From Candidatus Bathyarchaeota archaeon (GTDB lineage Archaea > Thermoproteota > Bathyarchaeia > JAPDIZ01), in NCBI GenBank assembly GCA_029259355.1, contig JAPDIZ010000002.1, positions 587,617 to 651,616 on the forward strand: DNA of 64,000 nt, given 5' to 3'. The translations under genes were made by a program, and so were the position numbers. Below the pieces are notes generated by a model. That model had not been told where the DNA came from. It saw only the letters and a list, made by a program, of their open reading frames with translations, and made no database searches. Each line of letters opens with the position of its first letter. The stretch's first letter is position 1. Below are positions 60,762 to 64,000 of this stretch, piece by piece.

Positions 60762-60869
60762 AGAAAGAAGGAAAACTCTTCTTCTACAGCAGCTAGCCGC
60801 CCTACCTTCTCACGAGGCGGGAGGTGGCGATGTGGAGAAGCGACGAAAACCGAATAGGAGCGTTATCCT

Positions 60870-60886
60870 GCGAGCGTTGCGCTCGC
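60870..60886. repeat. Hairpin in the RtcB-remnant gap
   Basis: GCGAGCG-TTG-CGCTCGC is a perfect 7-bp stem with a three-base loop. It lies in a gene-free stretch (60762-61093) and may be a terminator-like or recombination site. Confidence 0.4.
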
Positions 60887-61093
60887 TGAACCTAGCCCTC
60901 TCCAAAACCAACACCTCGGGATAAGGAGGAGAGAGCCATATAACTGAGCAAGTGAGGCCACTCGCCATTCTTGTTGGTAACAATATAATGGTGTTTCAAG
61001 GAACGTTAAACATAGTTTTTATACCATATTTAAACAACACAGCAATTCTATATGTATACCGGGGAACCTTTGGGCACAGGTGTGCGTTGACGG

Positions 61094-61375
61094 ATGAGGT
61101 CGCTACCAGCCCTCCTCGAACCTGACGATATGAGGGGGATATTCATTATGCTAAAAAGGGTCCGCATTTCCAAGGTCTACGATAAGGAGTGTCCTATATG
61201 CAGGAGATATCATAGGGACTCTTGGATTAAGGTGGCCCAGCACATAGCAATGAAGAAAGATCGGGTTCACAAAGAATGGAGGATCGAAAACGGCTTACCC
61301 GGAGATTATAGTAGTATGAGAGAAGTAAGGCGAATGATCCCCGAAATCATGCAGATTTTCGGGTGGAGGGATTAG
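61094..61375 (+). CDS. C2H2-like zinc-finger protein
   Basis: The 93-residue protein has one C2H2-like finger (ECPICRRYHRDSWIKVAQHI followed by a His eleven residues later in RVHKEWR), a pattern known from small archaeal and viral DNA-binding proteins. A helical tail follows. The ATG at 61094 or the ATG at 61130 may be the start. A TATA-like CTATATGTATA near 61049 stands upstream. It may regulate neighbouring genes. The following 320 bases (61376-61700) hold nothing I can identify. Confidence 0.6.
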   Translation: MRSLPALLEPDDMRGIFIMLKRVRISKVYDKECPICRRYHRDSWIKVAQHIAMKKDRVHKEWRIENGLPGDYSSMREVRRMIPEIMQIFGWRD

Positions 61376-61700
61376 GCTCCCTAAAATGACGGGAATGAGG
61401 TTTAAGTAGAAGCATTTCGGCCCACGAATTCGTCTGGGCTTCTTGAGCAGGATTCTCAGCAAAAAGAGAGACGAGCTCGGCAAAACCCCAAAGCATACGC
61501 AGATCAAACCACCGCTTCGCTGCTCCCTATAAACCCTTTGTAGCGAAGGAAGTTAAGCAACCTTTCAAGCAAGGAAAACGCTAAACACGCAGAGATTATG
61601 AATTAGTTGGCAACTAACTCCACTGGTTCTGGAAGGGCTGTAGTCGAACATATCGTAGGTTGAAAATAATTATTCGGAATAAGAGGCTGATCTGGTTCCG

Positions 61701-62343
61701 TCATGTATTTGTCGGACTAGATGCAAACGCACATGTCTTCTCACTAACTACTTCTTGGAAGTACCCGCCATACTTCCTATGATGCCACTTAATGGTTATC
61801 AAGCCTATCGCCGCCAACCCGCCCACGACGAGTTTTCCTAAGGCCTCGGAGAATTCCCGACTCCTTTTAGTCTCTATCCACTCTCTAAAACTGGCATCAC
61901 CGTGGAGAGTTTTAATTTGAGCTCTTCCAAGTTGTAAGGATCAAATTCTATGTATGGAATGTGTCCTGCTCCGCTTAAATAAGATAGTAACCCTCCGAGC
62001 GAAACCCTTTTATCTTTAAGTATTAGAAGAGGTTTGTCCACACCAAATGCTATTCCAACCTCACCGTGAAGCCATTCTAAAGTTCTCCATAAACCTGTAA
62101 GCGCGTCCCCGAATCTGGGTGTGGCAATCGCTATTAATGCGTCCGCCCTCTTAATTTCCTCTCTAACTCTGAGAGGGACTTCCTCCTCTGGAACCTCCAC
62201 TTCAATTCCCACGGTAATCGTATCGAAACCCCATTCCCTTATCATTTCGGCTATGGGATTTCCTATTGATCTGTCCTCTATAGATATTCCTCTAGATACG
62301 AAGACCCTGCAAAGGGGTCTTGGATATATGCTTATGAAATACT
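61701..62343 (-). pseudogene. TIR-like domain gene with frameshift and C-terminal membrane helix
   Basis: From 62343 down, the minus strand encodes a TIR/deoxyribosyltransferase-like fold: RVFVSRGISIEDRSIGNPIA, ADALIAIATPRFGDALTGLW, GEVGIAFGVDKPLLI. The only normal start is the ATG at 62245, which would cut off the first strand. Near 61885 the frame stops (VLESG), but one added base continues it as REWIETKRSREFSEALGKLV and a membrane helix (GGLAAIGLITIKW) to 61701. The gene thus appears damaged at both ends. TIR-like proteins often cleave NAD in defence. Confidence 0.6.
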
Positions 62344-62364
62344 GTTTATCGGATCGATAGATAC

Positions 62365-62664
62365 CTAATCAATCCATATTCCTTGAACGTATTCGTACAT
62401 GCGATATTTTATCGTAAATAACTTCCTGCCAACTACATTTTTGGGCAAGAGAAGTCTAGTACTCCCCAGAAACCTATTTGACTTAGGTGCAACAGCTCCA
62501 CTAATCGTCGACAAGCTATATTTTCCAAAGTCAAACTCAAGCTCCAACTCTGAAAGGTATAAGTGCATATCACCTGTATTCTCCAGCCAGAAGCTTACTA
62601 ATGCCGTTTCTCCAGGACTATACGACCCTCTATCGAAGTTCCATCTTATGATCCAGCTACCCAT
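62365..62664 (-). CDS. Ig-like domain protein next to the TIR-like gene
   Basis: The protein starts MGSWIIRWNFDRGSYSPGET and has a beta-sandwich pattern (ALVSFWLENTGDMHLYLSEL, SRTLLLPKN-like) typical of CARDB or FixG C-terminal-like domains. It ends a few bases before the coding sense of the TIR-like gene begins, in the same direction. The two may once have formed one protein or operon. The ATG at 62664 is preferred to an upstream start at 62721. The 200 bases up to 62864 hold no gene. Confidence 0.5.
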   Translation of the reverse strand: MGSWIIRWNFDRGSYSPGETALVSFWLENTGDMHLYLSELELEFDFGKYSLSTISGAVAPKSNRFLGSTRLLLPKNVVGRKLFTIKYRMYEYVQGIWID

Positions 62665-62864
62665 TTCATCACCAGTAAAGTTGTTGACAAAAGGAAGGAA
62701 GTAAAAATTTTGGAACAGCATACGTACGAAAATTAGTGTTTTCTTGCACGTTAATGCTCATCGTATCCGAATTCGATGTGGAGGACCTGACATCCGAAAA
62801 TCTCGAGCAGTACAGGGTTTAGTCCGAACATCGACATCTACTGGCTATTGAACAAGCTTCTGCC

Positions 62865-63185
62865 TTAGAGGTCGTAGGCGGCTGAGAAAAGCGCTGAGAC
62901 GAAGAATAGCCAAACACCCCACAGAAACCCCGACATCACCAGCGCTCCGCTCAGCATTCCGAGCAGGAAGAATATCGGGAGGTGGGCGCTGCTGGCGGAA
63001 AGCTCAGAGAGCTGATTGACAAGCTCTATCACGCCGATCGCTGTAAAGAAAAGAGCCAAGAAGGGGAGTGCTGGGAAGAAGGGGAAGGACATAAGCACCG
63101 CTACGACCATGCGAGCTACACCTGTTCTGCCCAATCCGAGTCCGCCGACAAAGCCCGCAATAGTGGCGGCAGCCGTCTTAACCAA
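62865..63185 (-). CDS. Small membrane protein
   Basis: The product of about 106 residues has four hydrophobic segments (MVVAVLMSFPFFPALPFLA, FFTAIGVIELV, LPIFFLLGMLSGALVMS, GVWLFFVSALFSAAY). I set the start at TTG 63185, because GGAGGAG lies just before it and the longer frame would run through the divergent gene at 63232. No family is recognised. Its GC content is higher than that of the island. Confidence 0.55.
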   Translation of the reverse strand: MVKTAAATIAGFVGGLGLGRTGVARMVVAVLMSFPFFPALPFLALFFTAIGVIELVNQLSELSASSAHLPIFFLLGMLSGALVMSGFLWGVWLFFVSALFSAAYDL

Positions 63186-63231
63186 AACTTCCCGACTCCT
63201 CCAAGGGTTTTGGGAGGAGCGGTTAGGGTTT

Positions 63232-63372
63232 ATGACAAGACAGCGCCTATGGATGCTCATAGGGCCGTACGCCGCCATAGGCTTGGCCGAGTTCATACCC
63301 TTCGTAGATGTCCTGCCGACGTACGTCGCCGCCGTGATCCTAGCCTACCTCAGAAGCGGTCAAGCGGGGTAG
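63232..63372 (+). CDS. Small membrane protein, 46 residues
   Basis: The ATG at 63232 follows GGGAGGAGCGG. The product has one or two hydrophobic stretches (LWMLIGPYAAIGLAEFIPFV, TYVAAVILAYLRSG). It diverges from the membrane gene at 62865-63185, and its last 13 bases overlap the transglutaminase-like gene. No family is recognised. Confidence 0.5.
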   Translation: MTRQRLWMLIGPYAAIGLAEFIPFVDVLPTYVAAVILAYLRSGQAG

Positions 63373-64000
63373 ACCCCGATCAGCTCGGAGCCAGCGAGAT
63401 CCTCTGGGAAAACCCCCACCGTGTAGCCGATGGCGGTGGTCTCGGCCAAGTAGTACTTCTTTCCTTGGTACCAGACGAAGGCTGGGTTGTCCACCGCTGG
63501 CGGGCTGGGCAGGTAGACGCCCACCATCGTATGACCTCCATAGGGCGTCATTATGTCCACTATGACGCAGTCGAAGCCAGCCTTCTTGAGGAACGCGGCG
63601 TAGAGTATCGCCTTGTCCTCGCAGTCCCCGCCGTCCACTATCGTCTCCACGGGGTACCTCCAGTACTCGCTGCTCTCGTACCTGTAGGGGATGGACTGAA
63701 CCACGTTCAGCAGCGCGTTGACGAACTCCTCGCTGCTGCCGCACTCGGAGGAGAGCTTGCCCACCACGTAGCCGAATACTGGCTCGCTGTTCTGCTGCGT
63801 GTAAGCCCAGAAAAAGTAGACTGAGTGCGTGCGCGGAGCCGCCTTGTACCTGTAGTAGTCGTCCTTGAGCACGTACAGCGTCATGGTGTGCTCCCCGCTG
63901 CTGGTGTAGTACGTGACCTCAGCCGAGTAGGTCTGCTCCTTCAACTCCTCGTACTTCTGCATAAGCTCTTGGTACTGCTCCTGAAGCTCCTCGTACTTCT
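63360..64000 (-). CDS. Coiled-coil transglutaminase-like protein, C-terminal part
   Basis: The frame is open to the window end, so the N-terminus is missing. The visible part starts with coiled-coil repeats of the type KYEELQEQYQELMQ. It continues with a transglutaminase-like domain: DGGDCEDKAILYAAFLKKAG (Cys), GGHTMVGVY (His) and KYYLAETTA (acid). The arrangement matches the protein at 35183-35968. It is GC-rich, unlike the preceding island. It probably acts at the cell surface as a peptidase or cross-linker. Confidence 0.72.
   Translation of the reverse strand, partial: KYEELQEQYQELMQKYEELKEQTYSAEVTYYTSSGEHTMTLYVLKDDYYRYKAAPRTHSVYFFWAYTQQNSEPVFGYVVGKLSSECGSSEEFVNALLNVVQSIPYRYESSEYWRYPVETIVDGGDCEDKAILYAAFLKKAGFDCVIVDIMTPYGGHTMVGVYLPSPPAVDNPAFVWYQGKKYYLAETTAIGYTVGVFPEDLAGSELIGVYPA

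Noticed and set aside
1..64000. CRISPR arrays or insertion sequences with a transposase.
   Set aside because: I saw no regularly spaced direct repeats and no transposase or integrase motifs on either strand; a computed repeat search would be needed to exclude them fully.

Overview
The window reads as a stretch of a thermophilic archaeal chromosome, most likely from the TACK group (Thermoproteota in the broad sense). The evidence is an ESCRT-III/CdvB homologue, ribosomal protein S25e, a FAU-1 ribonuclease, an archaeal-type thymidylate synthase-like protein, an ADP-forming acyl-CoA synthetase, many GTG and TTG starts, and TATA boxes about 25 to 35 bases before short leaders. I cannot name the genus from sequence alone.

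Positions 1 to about 34,100 are ordinary dense backbone. They hold sugar-phosphate isomerase, cdvB, ilvE, tatD, FAU-1, MFS carriers, a MutY/MIG-like glycosylase, a PIN-ATPase, beta-lactamase-fold hydrolases, an acyl-CoA synthetase, a universal stress protein, RNase HIII, pyrF, trmO, radical SAM and ECF transport genes, an old-yellow-enzyme oxidoreductase and a membrane-anchored hydrolase. Inside it are a three-gene operon joining a RadB-like ATPase to two proteins with decayed ATPase motifs (14.6-18.7 kb), and a 44-residue protein made almost only of Glu, Trp and Phe (7.2 kb).

Positions about 34,100 to 46,000 are an accessory zone with much gene decay. It contains coiled-coil and transglutaminase-like exported proteins, remains of an enoyl-CoA hydratase, whole and broken toxin-antitoxin pairs, a large surface protein and an EVE-nuclease fusion that looks like a modified-DNA restriction enzyme.

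Positions about 45,850 to 57,100 are an AT-rich island that looks transferred. It opens with a GC-rich structured element, a divergent 59-residue AbrB-like regulator and three overlapping 12-bp palindromes spaced exactly 10 bp apart. Then come radical SAM, DGQHR (DndB-like), DGQHR and radical SAM genes, followed by two ATPase-centred gene pairs (ATPase plus unknown partner; ATPase plus PD-(D/E)xK nuclease). I propose the radical SAM/DGQHR block as an undescribed DNA-modification or defence system. Decayed copies of one small gene lie on both sides of it.

Positions 57,100 to 64,000 hold a tandem duplication with one frameshifted copy, a VTT/DedA-type membrane protein, exported proteins, an RtcB C-terminal scrap, a C2H2 zinc-finger protein, a frameshifted TIR-like gene and a second coiled-coil transglutaminase-like protein cut by the window end.
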